Assembly: GCF_000308695.1 (NCBI RefSeq)
Contig: NZ_BAGG01000061.1
Span: forward strand, 186,001 to 250,000
Length of the DNA: 64,000 nucleotides
Origin: Nocardia takedensis NBRC 100417
GTDB lineage: Bacteria > Actinomycetota > Actinomycetes > Mycobacteriales > Mycobacteriaceae
Direction: 5' to 3'
Numbering within the stretch: position 1 is the stretch's first letter; each line of letters opens with the position of its first letter. Under the pieces are notes generated by a model. It was not told the origin of the DNA. It saw only the letters and a program-made list of their open reading frames with translations, and did no database searches. Of the stretch, positions 42,711-51,050 are shown piece after piece. A program made the position numbers and the translations under genes.

Positions 42711-43568
42711 TCAGAGCGCGAGCATCGCGGCGGCGACCCGATCGGCCGCCGTGTCGCGCAGGGCGGTGCCCATGTCGTCGAGGACCAGCAGTCGCGCGCC
42801 CGGGATCTCGGCGGCCAGCGCCTCGCCGTTGCCGACCGGGAAGAACGGGTCGGCGCGACCGTGCACCACCAACGTCGGCAGGTCCAGGTCGCCGAGGCGT
42901 TCGCGCCAGCGCGGGGCGCAGTCGATCCGGGAGAACACCATGCCCAACTGATTCGCCAGGTGCACCGCCGGATCGGCGGCCGGGGTGCGGTCCCAGACCC
43001 GCGCCGCCGTCGCACGCGCCTGCTCCGGGGCGTCGCCCAGCAGGTCCGCGCCCGCGGCGGCGAACGCCGCGACGGCCTCCCGGTCGGTCCAGTCCGGCAT
43101 CTCGTGGGCGAACAGCGCGCCCATCACCTCGGGGTCGTGATCGGGCAGATCCTCGTCCACCGGACCGGGCGCGACCGCCCGCGTGCCGACCAGGGTGAGC
43201 GCGCGGAACACCTCGGGATGGTCCAGCACGGCCACCTGCGCCACCATCCCGCCGACCCCGATCCCGGCCAGATGCGCCGTCTCCGCGCCGAGCGCCCCGA
43301 CCAGCGCGGCCGCGTCCGCGGCGAGATCCCGCAGGTCGTACGCCGGATTCTCGGGATCGATGGTGGTCGAGGTCCCGGAGTCGCGCAGGTCGTAGCGGAC
43401 CACGCGCCGCCCGCCCGCCGCGAGACGCGCACACACCGGGTCGGGCCACGACAACATCGTCGTCCCACCGACCAGCAACACCAGCGGATCGCCCCTGCCA
43501 CCGAAACCCTCGATCCCGATCTCGACACCATTGGCCCGCACCGACCCCGCGCCGAACGCTTCCGCCAT
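42711..43568 (-). CDS. Alpha/beta hydrolase-fold protein with a degenerate catalytic triad
   Basis: A 285-residue protein of the RdmC/aclacinomycin-methylesterase-like alpha/beta hydrolase group, seen from the VRYDLRDSGTSTT block, the nucleophile-elbow region and HGRADPFFP. The elbow reads G102-I-G-V-G106 where active members have GxSxG, so the nucleophile Ser is Gly104. The C-terminal His (normally in a GMGH-type motif) is Thr268. The acid region RADPFFP is kept. The fold is probably intact but classical esterase chemistry is unlikely. ATG is preceded by AGGAG on the minus strand. It faces the PKS cluster convergently. About 220 nt separate it from the monooxygenase gene upstream; I see no gene there. 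Confidence 0.85.
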   Translation of the reverse strand: MAEAFGAGSVRANGVEIGIEGFGGRGDPLVLLVGGTTMLSWPDPVCARLAAGGRRVVRYDLRDSGTSTTIDPENPAYDLRDLAADAAALVGALGAETAHLAGIGVGGMVAQVAVLDHPEVFRALTLVGTRAVAPGPVDEDLPDHDPEVMGALFAHEMPDWTDREAVAAFAAAGADLLGDAPEQARATAARVWDRTPAADPAVHLANQLGMVFSRIDCAPRWRERLGDLDLPTLVVHGRADPFFPVGNGEALAAEIPGARLLVLDDMGTALRDTAADRVAAAMLAL

Positions 43569-43789
43569 GCCCACTCCTGTTCGTCGGATCACCCAGCAAG
43601 GTAGACGACCGGGCGGTCGGAAAGTCATCGGCGCGATCCGAACACCCACCACGTCGCGCGCGCGAGTCGTCGCGGCAGGCATCGCCCGTCTACGTCCGCC
43701 CGGCGACGGATTCGACCAGCGTGCGGATTCCCTCGCCCCCGAAGCGCACCGTCGCATCGAGGCGCGCGAACACCGCGGAATGGTCGTCC

Positions 43790-44995
43790 TCACCCCGTGA
43801 TCGTCGGGGAGGTCGCCCGCGACGGGCCCGCGTCCGGCAGGCCTGCGTAGTCGGGCAGGTCGACGCCGTTGATCGCGCGCTCGATCAACTCCGGCAGCCA
43901 GTCGCCATCGAAGAGCGTGTCCGGTGCGTCGACCTCACGGCTGCGGGCGTTCAACCGCGCCATCTCCTGGTTGGCCTCCACGAACGGGCGCATCAGCGCT
44001 TCGTAGCGGGCGAATCCCACCTTCGGCTCCCACCCGGCGGCGGCCAGCTCACCGGCCAGGATGTAGGCGCCGACCAGGGCCAGCCCGGTCCCTTGCCCCG
44101 ACATCGGCGACGAACTGAACCCCGCGTCCCCGAGCAACACCACTCGCCCGCTCGACCAGCTGTCCATCACGACCTGGGCGACTTGGTCGAGGTAGAAATC
44201 CGGGGCGTCGTCCACGTGCGCGAGGATCTCGGCGCTCAGCCAGCCCATACCGTCCATCCGCTCGCGCAGCAGTCGCTTCTGCGCCGCGACATCCCGGAAG
44301 TCGACGTCGAAATCGCCCGCGGGAAAGGAGAACATCGCCATCGCCCGGGTGGGGTCCGGGATGGGACGCAATCCGGCCGAGCGCCCGGCCTCCCGGTGGT
44401 CGAGCAGCCAGCGGTCCAGCCCGAACTCGTTCGGCACGGTGTAGAAGGCCAGCACATGCCCGAGATGGCGCACGAACCGCTCGCGCGGGCCGAAGACCGC
44501 CTCGCGCAACCCCGAGTGCAGTCCATCCGCCCCCACCACCACCTCGAATCGCCGTTTCTCGCCGCCCGCGAACGTCACGTCGACCCCGTCCGCGTCCTGG
44601 ACCAACTCGGCGATCCGGTCACCGAACAGGTACTCGACGCCGTCGCGGGTGTCGTCGTAGAGCACCCGCGACAGGTCGCCGCGCAGGATCTCGATCTCGG
44701 AGATGAAGCCGTCGCCGCCGTCGTCCTCGGCGCTGAAGGTCGTGAGCACCGCGCCGTCGCGGTCCACGGTGTGCGCGCCCGCGGTCTCGGTGCGCGCCGC
44801 CCGCACCGCCGCGTCCAACCCCATCCGCCGGATGACCTCTTTGGTGATCCCGCGCGCGTCCACCGCCTGCCCGCCGGGACGCAGGTCCGCAGCCCGCTCC
44901 ACCACGGTCACCTCGGCCCCGCGCCGCCGCAACCAATGCGCCACCGCGGGCCCCGCGATACTAGCCCCCGCCACCAACACCCTGACACCACTCAC
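43790..44995 (-). CDS. FAD-dependent monooxygenase (PHBH/TetX-like group A)
   Basis: A 401-residue flavoprotein. The N-terminal FAD Rossmann motif is VAGASIAG (residues 8-15), followed by VVERAADLRPGGQAVD. The second FAD motif is VVLLGDAGFSSSPMSGQGT. The DG-containing motif VVVGADGLHSGLRE lies between them. This is the layout of aromatic hydroxylases and TetX-like enzymes. The GTG start at 44995 has AGGAGG 5 nt upstream on the minus strand; the open frame extends 23 codons further but with no site. Substrate unknown. It could be a polyketide tailoring enzyme given the nearby cluster, but orientation and neighbours give no direct link. Confidence 0.88.
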   Translation of the reverse strand: MSGVRVLVAGASIAGPAVAHWLRRRGAEVTVVERAADLRPGGQAVDARGITKEVIRRMGLDAAVRAARTETAGAHTVDRDGAVLTTFSAEDDGGDGFISEIEILRGDLSRVLYDDTRDGVEYLFGDRIAELVQDADGVDVTFAGGEKRRFEVVVGADGLHSGLREAVFGPRERFVRHLGHVLAFYTVPNEFGLDRWLLDHREAGRSAGLRPIPDPTRAMAMFSFPAGDFDVDFRDVAAQKRLLRERMDGMGWLSAEILAHVDDAPDFYLDQVAQVVMDSWSSGRVVLLGDAGFSSSPMSGQGTGLALVGAYILAGELAAAGWEPKVGFARYEALMRPFVEANQEMARLNARSREVDAPDTLFDGDWLPELIERAINGVDLPDYAGLPDAGPSRATSPTITG

Positions 44996-45090
44996 TCCGG
45001 CCTCCTGCCGATCGACTGTCGCCACCGCTCCCGGCACGCTCGCAGATACCGACGCCCCACCCACCCGAAACTATCGCCGAACCTCCGCCG

Positions 45091-46536
45091 TCACCGGGAG
45101 AACGCGATGACGTGCGCGGGCCGTTCGGGGAGCGCGGGCAGGTCCACCTCCACGCCGTTTCCGTTGGCCCGCCACGGCAGTTCCTGCCGGGTCTCCACCA
45201 GTCGGGCCCGACTCCCCACGGCGGGTTTCAGATCCGGGAAGACCACCGTTCCGGTCGGCGCGGCGAGCATGATCGCGTAGAGGTCGTCCCCGCGTCGGGT
45301 GAACCGCACTGGAGTGCCGACGGCGGTCTGCGCGACAGCCCCCGGCACCGGTTCGGTGCCGACCACCGCGTCGCGGTTGGCCTCCAACCACGCGCCCAAC
45401 TCGCGCAGCGGACGCTGCTGGATGAGCGGAATCCGGCCGAAGCCGTCGGGCCCGACGTTGATGAGCAGATGTCCGCCGCGCCCGATCACGTCCACGAACA
45501 GGCGCACCAGTTCGGGACCGGTCAGCAGGTCGGCGGCGGTCTCGGCCGCGTTGAAACCGAAGGATTCGCCGAGCCCTCGGGTCAGTTCCCAGACCGCGGG
45601 CGGGTCCTGGGGTTCGGTGTATTCGAAGGTGTGGAAATCGGAGTGGACGCGCGGTTTGCGCGTGGGCACCGAGCGACCCATCCGGTGCATCAGCCGTAGT
45701 GCGAAACCCAGTACACCCAAATAGATTTCGCGACCGAAACCCTCGTCGGGCAGTTCGACCTGTTCCCACCGGTCGTTGACCACGCCGTCGGGAACCGCGT
45801 CGTAGTAGTCGACGAAGATCCGGTGCGGGTCGAGTTCCTCGGGCATGCCCATGTCGTTCCACAGCACCGACGGCCGATATCGTTCGATCAGCTCGCGCCA
45901 CTGGGCCGCGACGTAGTCGGCGTATTCCGGCCCGAGCGCGCTCTGGTCGAGCAGGTCGGTCATCGTCCGGATCGGTTCGTCGGTGAAGGTCCAGTCGACG
46001 CCGCCCGCGTAGTACAGGCCCATGCGCATCCCGCGCCGCCGCACGGCCTCGGTCAGCGCGCCCACCAGATCGCGCGGCGACCGGAAGTCGGCGGGCATCC
46101 GCGGATTGCGAACTTCCGTCGGCCACAACGGATATCCGTCGAGGTGTCGGGTCACCATGACCACGTAGTCCGCGCCCGCCGCCCCGAACAGCGCCGCCCA
46201 CTCGTCGAAGTCGACCTTCGCGGCGTTGGCCTCGAACCGTTCCCGAAAATCGTAGTAGGAGAAATCCGACCCGTAGGTGGCGGCGTGGTGACGCGCGGTT
46301 TCCGAACCGGGCGTGCGTAATTCGTTGAGATACCACTCCGCGTACGGGATGCCTTCGGCCGACTTCTCGCCGGAGCCGAGTTCGGCCATGAACCGCGCGT
46401 AGGAGCCGTCGGTGTTCTCGGCGAAGGCGGGGATGGAATACAGGCCCCAGTGCACGAAGATCCCTAATTTCGCGTCCGAGTACCACGACGGCAGGGGCCG
46501 CGTGTCGAGAGAGTGCTTGTCCGGCTGGTAACTCAT
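45091..46536 (-). CDS. GH29-family alpha-L-fucosidase
   Basis: A 481-residue glycoside hydrolase. Conserved blocks include WYSDAKLGIFVHWGLYSIPAF near the N-terminus, VTRHLDGYPLWPT (residues 128-140) and PSVLWNDMG, where Asp228 is the likely nucleophile. Family GH29 usually has HH in the KHHDGF-like block; here it is His131-Leu132. There is no signal peptide, so the enzyme should act inside the cell. GGAGG lies 6 nt before the ATG. The C-terminal 80 or so residues form the usual beta-sandwich. No transport or regulator gene sits beside it, so the substrate is unclear. Confidence 0.9.
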   Translation of the reverse strand: MSYQPDKHSLDTRPLPSWYSDAKLGIFVHWGLYSIPAFAENTDGSYARFMAELGSGEKSAEGIPYAEWYLNELRTPGSETARHHAATYGSDFSYYDFRERFEANAAKVDFDEWAALFGAAGADYVVMVTRHLDGYPLWPTEVRNPRMPADFRSPRDLVGALTEAVRRRGMRMGLYYAGGVDWTFTDEPIRTMTDLLDQSALGPEYADYVAAQWRELIERYRPSVLWNDMGMPEELDPHRIFVDYYDAVPDGVVNDRWEQVELPDEGFGREIYLGVLGFALRLMHRMGRSVPTRKPRVHSDFHTFEYTEPQDPPAVWELTRGLGESFGFNAAETAADLLTGPELVRLFVDVIGRGGHLLINVGPDGFGRIPLIQQRPLRELGAWLEANRDAVVGTEPVPGAVAQTAVGTPVRFTRRGDDLYAIMLAAPTGTVVFPDLKPAVGSRARLVETRQELPWRANGNGVEVDLPALPERPAHVIAFSR

Positions 46537-46666
46537 CGCTGGCCTCCGGTCGGCGGGGGCGTCGTGGTCGACACCCGCGTGTCGCGCTGGAACTGGCGTG
46601 AACATCCGTGCAGGGTGAATGCTCTCAGGCGACGAGGAATCGGACAAGCCGATCCGCCGCGGCGGG

Positions 46667-47107
46667 TCACGGCACGTAGAGATACCACTCCAGGAACGGC
46701 CCTTGGATCGGCCAGGTGTCGGCCATGATCTTGGCGGGGCCCATGCCGACCCACAGGTCGATGGTGACGGTGGCGCCGCGGGTGGCCCCCGCGTGGACGT
46801 AGACGTCCTGGTGACGGAATCCGGCCGACCCCGCCCACCCGAACATCACGTGGTTGCCGCACGGTCCGCGCTGATAGCCCTGCGGAGTGACGTGGGCGCG
46901 CACGAATCCCGGTCGCCGCGGGGCGGCTTCGAGGTCGACGGTGATCGTCCCGGTGCAGAAGTTCGCGTTACCGAAGGTGTAGAGGGTGGTGCCGAGGGGC
47001 GTGAACTGCGGTAGCGGATCAGCCTGCGCCGGAACGGCTGTCGTGCTTCCGAGGACACAGATTCCGGCGGCCGCCGCAATCCCCAACGATAGTCGCCGCA
47101 GCTTCAT
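46667..47107 (-). CDS. Small secreted protein of unknown function
   Basis: A 146-residue protein with a clear Sec signal peptide: basic MKLRRL, a hydrophobic core of about 18 residues, and a likely cut after VPAQA. The mature part of about 115 residues has two Cys (in NANFCTGT and RGPCGNHV) that could form a disulfide, and is rich in aromatic residues and Gly. ATG 47107 is preceded by GGAAGG. I do not recognise the family with confidence. Similar small exported proteins are common in Nocardia and relatives. It stands alone, 130 nt after the fucosidase start on the same strand. Confidence 0.75.
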   Translation of the reverse strand: MKLRRLSLGIAAAAGICVLGSTTAVPAQADPLPQFTPLGTTLYTFGNANFCTGTITVDLEAAPRRPGFVRAHVTPQGYQRGPCGNHVMFGWAGSAGFRHQDVYVHAGATRGATVTIDLWVGMGPAKIMADTWPIQGPFLEWYLYVP

Positions 47108-47246
47108 GGATCGCAGACCTTCCCGGTGCTTCGCGCGCGGTGCCGCCCCCCGCGGGCACCGGATGAACCCCTTCGGCACAGCGGAAGTCGTTCCGACGCC
47201 GAGCATATCGGACCGGGCGTCGCGATGTGCGCCGTTCGTTCCCGGC

Positions 47247-48143
47247 TCACCCGGGCAAGCGCATGTCCGCGAGAGCGCGGAGAAGTTGCTCGCGAGGCGC
47301 GGGTTCGATCGCGACGAGCGGCAGACGCGCCGTGTCGTCCGGGATGACCCCGAGTTCGGTGAGCGCGGTCTTCGCCGTCACGGCCGGCGGGGAGGTCCGC
47401 ATGACGGCCTCGGTCAGCGGGATCAGTGCGGTGTGGATCTTGCGCGCGGTCTCCAGATCGCCCGTGCGGACGGCGTGCAGCAGTTCGGCGGTGCGGTCGG
47501 CGGCGATGTTGCCGACCACGCTGACCAATCCGGTTGCCCCGCAGTCGAGATAGGCCAGATTCAGTTCGTCGATACCGCAGTAGTAGGCCAGCGGCGTACT
47601 CGCCATCACCGACATCGCCTCGAACAGATCGCCTTTGGCGTCCTTGACGGCGCGGATGCGGGGATGCCGGGCCAGCGCGGCGAGGGTGGCCGCGGTCAGA
47701 GCGGTGCCGGTGCGAGCGGGCACGTCGTAGAGCATGACCGGCAGATCGGTGGCGTCGGCGACCGCGACGCAGTGCGCGATCACCCCGGCCTGGGTCGGAC
47801 GGGAGTAGTAAGGGCAGACCAGCAGCAGCGCGTCCGCGCCCGCCTCGGCCGCCGCGCGGGCCCGTCGGACGGTGGCGGCGGTGTCGTAGGTGCCGACACC
47901 GGCGATCACGCGGGCGCGCCCGGCGGCGTGCCGCGCGACGACCCGCACTAGTTCGGCGGTCTCGGCGTCGGACAAGGTGGGCGATTCGCCGGTGGTGCCC
48001 GCGACGACGAGTCCGTCGCACCCGGCGGCGAGCAAGTGGTCGACCAGGGCGAGGACGGCCCGGTGGTCGATGGTCGTATCGGCGCGCATGGGCGTGACCA
48101 TGGCGACCAGATTGGTGCCGAACAGGGCATCGGGGGAGGACAT
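47247..48143 (-). CDS. DapA-family aldolase (4-hydroxy-tetrahydrodipicolinate synthase-like)
   Basis: A 298-residue TIM-barrel class I aldolase. It has the pyruvate carboxylate-binding motif GTTGES (residues 49-54), Tyr139 in LYDVPARTG and Schiff-base Lys167 in AVKDAKGD. These are the residues of true dihydrodipicolinate synthases, which condense pyruvate with aspartate semialdehyde for lysine and diaminopimelate synthesis. It stands alone beside a divergent LysR regulator rather than with other dap genes, so it may be a regulated paralogue or a related pyruvate aldolase. The 72-nt divergent intergenic region contains a perfect inverted repeat. Confidence 0.9.
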   Translation of the reverse strand: MSSPDALFGTNLVAMVTPMRADTTIDHRAVLALVDHLLAAGCDGLVVAGTTGESPTLSDAETAELVRVVARHAAGRARVIAGVGTYDTAATVRRARAAAEAGADALLLVCPYYSRPTQAGVIAHCVAVADATDLPVMLYDVPARTGTALTAATLAALARHPRIRAVKDAKGDLFEAMSVMASTPLAYYCGIDELNLAYLDCGATGLVSVVGNIAADRTAELLHAVRTGDLETARKIHTALIPLTEAVMRTSPPAVTAKTALTELGVIPDDTARLPLVAIEPAPREQLLRALADMRLPG

Positions 48144-48177
48144 GACTCGATGGTGCGCCCCCGGATACCCACGGTCC

Positions 48178-48213
48178 AGCGATGCTTTCTGGACGATATT
48201 GCGTAGCATCGCT
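48178..48213. promoter_or_regulatory. Perfect 9-bp inverted repeat in a divergent LysR/DapA promoter region
   Basis: AGCGATGCT at 48178-48186 is repeated inverted as AGCATCGCT at 48205-48213 with an 18-nt spacer that is notably AT-richer than the surroundings. It ends 2 nt before the LysR ATG (48216) and lies 35 nt before the DapA start. LysR regulators usually bind dyads between divergent genes, so this is the likely operator for autoregulation and for control of the aldolase gene. Confidence 0.7.
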
Positions 48214-48215
48214 TC

Positions 48216-49118
48216 ATGATCGATGTGGCCGCGCTGCGTGCGCTGCGGGCCGTTGCCGCGGCCGGCACCCTGGTCCGCGCCGCCGAGGCACTCGGGTTCA
48301 CCGCCTCGGCGGTCTCCCAGCAGATCAAGCGACTCGAACGGCAGGTGGGCGTGCCGGTCCTGGCCCCGGCCGGGCGCGGCGTGGTCCTCACCCCCGCCGG
48401 TCAGGCGCTCGTCGACGCGGCCCCCGAGGTCTTCCAGGCGCTGGAACGCTGCGTCGAGGCCGCCCAGTCGGTGTCCGCGGGCGCGCCGCGCGGCACCCTG
48501 CGCGTGGTGGCGTTCTCGACCGCGATCCGCGGCCTGCTCGCTCCCGCCGTCGCCGCGTTGGCCGTCCGCTGCCCCGATCTGCGCGTGCACGTCACCGAAC
48601 AGGACCCGCACCAAGCCCTGCACGCCGTCGACGCGGGCGCGGCCGACCTGGCCGTGGTCCACGACGCCGACGGTCTGCCCGCCCCGATGCCCCCGACACT
48701 GTCCCGCCGCCACATCCACACCGACATCGGCGACCTGGTGGTCGACCGCACCCACCCGCTCGCCGGCCTCGACCACCCACTCGGCTGCGCCGACCTGCTC
48801 GGCCACGCGTGGGTCACCAGCCCACCCGGCACCACCTGCCACCAGTGGTTCCGCCGCCTGTTCGCCGAAGTCCCCGAGGACCCGGACGTCCGGCACCTGG
48901 TCGACGACTTCGCCACCCAACTCGCCCTCGTCGCCGCCGGCGGCGTCGTAGCCCTCGTTCCCCGCCTGGCCCGCCCCCCACTCGGCGAGAACCTGCTCAC
49001 CCGCCCCCTGCGCCGTCACCCCACCCGCGAAATCCACGCCGCCTGGCGCAGCAGCGCCGACGCCAGCCCCGCCATCCACGCCCTACTCACCGAACTCCGT
49101 CGCTCGAAGGGAAATTGA
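48216..49118 (+). CDS. LysR-family transcriptional regulator
   Basis: A 300-residue regulator. The N-terminal winged helix-turn-helix is clear (LRAVAAAGTLVRAAEALGFT, then SAVSQQIKRLERQVG), followed by the type-2 periplasmic-binding-protein-like effector domain from about residue 92. It is transcribed away from the DapA-family gene, the classical arrangement for a LysR protein and its target. The effector is unknown; a lysine-pathway metabolite is a reasonable guess. It ends 67 nt before a convergent gene. Confidence 0.92.
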   Translation: MIDVAALRALRAVAAAGTLVRAAEALGFTASAVSQQIKRLERQVGVPVLAPAGRGVVLTPAGQALVDAAPEVFQALERCVEAAQSVSAGAPRGTLRVVAFSTAIRGLLAPAVAALAVRCPDLRVHVTEQDPHQALHAVDAGAADLAVVHDADGLPAPMPPTLSRRHIHTDIGDLVVDRTHPLAGLDHPLGCADLLGHAWVTSPPGTTCHQWFRRLFAEVPEDPDVRHLVDDFATQLALVAAGGVVALVPRLARPPLGENLLTRPLRRHPTREIHAAWRSSADASPAIHALLTELRRSKGN

Positions 49119-49185
49119 GCGTCCGAACCGGTCGATCGAAGGATCGTCGGTCAACGAGCCGAATCTATTGCCCTGCGGGCGAGCG

Positions 49186-49734
49186 CTATTCGACTGCCGG
49201 ACGCAGTAGCGCGTCGAGGGTTCGGGCTAGTTCGCCGATGCGTCCGCGTCCGCTCGGGGCGGGCGGATAGCGGCGGAGGACTCGCACCACAACGGGATTC
49301 GCGAGTGTGCGCGCCGCTTCGAGGTGTGCCGCGCCCGCGGATGTGTCCGCGTCGAGTTCGAGGGCGCGCGCCGCGTGGGCGGCGGAGCCGAGGATGTGCA
49401 GGACCTGGGTCGCCTTGGCCAGCGGGTGCAGGTAGGCCGCCGCCGCGGCGGCGCCGCAGGCCCGGGCCGCGTCGGCTGCCGCCGCGAAACCCTGGTCCTG
49501 GGCTTCGCGTCCGGCCCGGTTGGCGTCGAGCGCGGTGACGCGCAGCGCCTTGTTCCGTGCCCCGCCGTCGGCGAAGACGCGGGCTTGCTCCAGTGCCGCG
49601 CGGGGGCGGGGATCGTCGGGGCGTTCGCGCTCGAACAACGGCAGCGCCGGTTCGGCGCAGGCCGCCGCGTACGCGGTCACGGCACGCAGTTCCGCGAGGT
49701 CGAGCCCGATGGTCGCTTCGGTTTCCGTCGTCAC
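49186..49734 (-). CDS. Imm5-like putative immunity protein
   Basis: A predicted helical, Ala-rich protein of 182 residues. The pattern LDLAELRAVTAYAAACAEPALPLFER, a middle Lys/Arg segment, and AAAAAYLHPLAKATQVLHILG match proteins that databases name putative immunity protein (Imm5-like domain). No toxin or secretion gene is adjacent, so a role in contact-dependent competition is not supported here. The start is uncertain: GTG 49734 or GTG 49758, neither with a good ribosome binding site. The 227 nt between it and the next upstream gene show no convincing gene. Confidence 0.7.
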   Translation of the reverse strand: MTTETEATIGLDLAELRAVTAYAAACAEPALPLFERERPDDPRPRAALEQARVFADGGARNKALRVTALDANRAGREAQDQGFAAAADAARACGAAAAAAYLHPLAKATQVLHILGSAAHAARALELDADTSAGAAHLEAARTLANPVVVRVLRRYPPAPSGRGRIGELARTLDALLRPAVE

Positions 49735-49961
49735 CGTGTCGACGGTAGCGGGCGACACCGAGGCGATCGCCCGCGCCGTGGTGGCACGCACTCTCCGGTG
49801 ATGTCGCCGAGGTGATTCCGGCGGTGCCACGCCACCGGCGGTCTTGGTCCTCAGCCGGTTCCGCAAGCGCTGACCGGGTCGACGGCGGCCTGCCACCCGA
49901 CCAGGGGTCGATCGCTCGTCCCGCCGGCCCTCGAATGATCCATCGAGCGTGCCCTGCGGTG

Positions 49962-51050
49962 TCAGCGGGTGAAGCCGGCTTCGGCGGCGGCGGGGGTGAG
50001 GGCTTCGAGTCCGAACGCGGACACCGGGCCGAGGGCGCCGGTGTCGAGCAGACCTCCGTCCAGGGCGGTGGCCGCGCCCCAGGCGAGGATCGCGCCGGTG
50101 AAGTCGTAGGGGTCGCCGCCGGTGAGGGTCACCGAGGCCAGGACTCGATCGGCCGCGTCGTAGGCTTCGGCGACCGCCCAGGTGCGCGAGCGGGCGCGTG
50201 CCTCGGCCGAGGGTCCGCCCGTCGAGCCCGGCACCGCGCGGCTCAACGCGTATTCGGCGGCCCGGCGGGCGGGCGCGACCCGGGCCAGCGCGCCGGTGAC
50301 GAGCGAGGTGACCTGCATGCCGCGGGCGGCGGCGGGCGGGAGTCCCAGGAAGACGTCGACCCGGCGCAGTCCCGGGTAAGTGTGCCGCAGCGCGAGTTGT
50401 TCGGAACCGGGGATCGACACGCCGGTCAGGGTCTTGCCCGCGACGTCGAAGGTGCGCACGCGCGCCCCGGACCGTTCGGGCACGATCGCGCCGTCGCGGT
50501 AGGCGAAGCCGTGCTCGAAGAGCATGCCCGCGATCGACGCGCGGGTGCCGCCGCTGGTGCCGGGGGAGGGCATGAAGTAGCCGACGTCGACGCGCGTCGC
50601 CTCGGGCGCTTGTTCGAGCGCCAGCGCGGCCGCCAGATTGCCGGGCACGTAATCGAATCCGAAGGCGCTCACGAGCGCGACCCCCGCCGCTTTCGCTTCC
50701 TGGTCGCGGTCGAACACCCGGCGGATGAACGGTCCTTCGCCGGTGGAGTCGAAGTAGTGCGCGCCCGCCGCGAGCGCGGCCGCCAACGCGGGTCCGCCGT
50801 AGCGCAGGAACGGGCCGACCGTCGTCACGAGCACGTCGCCGGTGTCGAGCAGGGCACGGACCGAGTCGGGGTCGGCCACGTCGGCCACCGCGGTCTCCGC
50901 GCCGCCCGACTCCTCGGCGAGTTTCTTCAGCGATTCGGCGTTGCGTCCCGCCAGCACCGGGGCCGCGCCGCGCGCGATCAGGTTCTCGGCGATCAGGCGA
51001 CCGGTGTACCCGGTGGCTCCGAACACGACGATCTTCGGCATGGCCGTCAC
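49962..51050 (-). CDS. Saccharopine dehydrogenase-like NAD(P)-binding protein (trans-acting enoyl reductase type)
   Basis: A 362-residue oxidoreductase. The Rossmann motif VVFGATGYTG is at the N-terminus, followed by SLKKLAEESGG and the TTVGPFLRYGGPALAAALAAGAHY block common to saccharopine-dehydrogenase-like and mycobacterial trans-acting enoyl reductase proteins. Those proteins reduce enoyl intermediates of lipids such as phthiocerol, so a lipid role is possible but unproven. The GTG at 51050 overlaps the stop of the NADAR gene (GTGA) and has a GAGG site; an ATG three codons later is an alternative. Translational coupling to the NADAR gene is likely. Confidence 0.85.
   Translation of the reverse strand: MTAMPKIVVFGATGYTGRLIAENLIARGAAPVLAGRNAESLKKLAEESGGAETAVADVADPDSVRALLDTGDVLVTTVGPFLRYGGPALAAALAAGAHYFDSTGEGPFIRRVFDRDQEAKAAGVALVSAFGFDYVPGNLAAALALEQAPEATRVDVGYFMPSPGTSGGTRASIAGMLFEHGFAYRDGAIVPERSGARVRTFDVAGKTLTGVSIPGSEQLALRHTYPGLRRVDVFLGLPPAAARGMQVTSLVTGALARVAPARRAAEYALSRAVPGSTGGPSAEARARSRTWAVAEAYDAADRVLASVTLTGGDPYDFTGAILAWGAATALDGGLLDTGALGPVSAFGLEALTPAAAEAGFTR

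Noticed and set aside
43569..43789. N-terminal extension of the alpha/beta hydrolase gene, open to 43793
   Set aside because: The added residues are Arg/Pro-rich with no family similarity, and the ATG at 43568 has a good AGGAG site.
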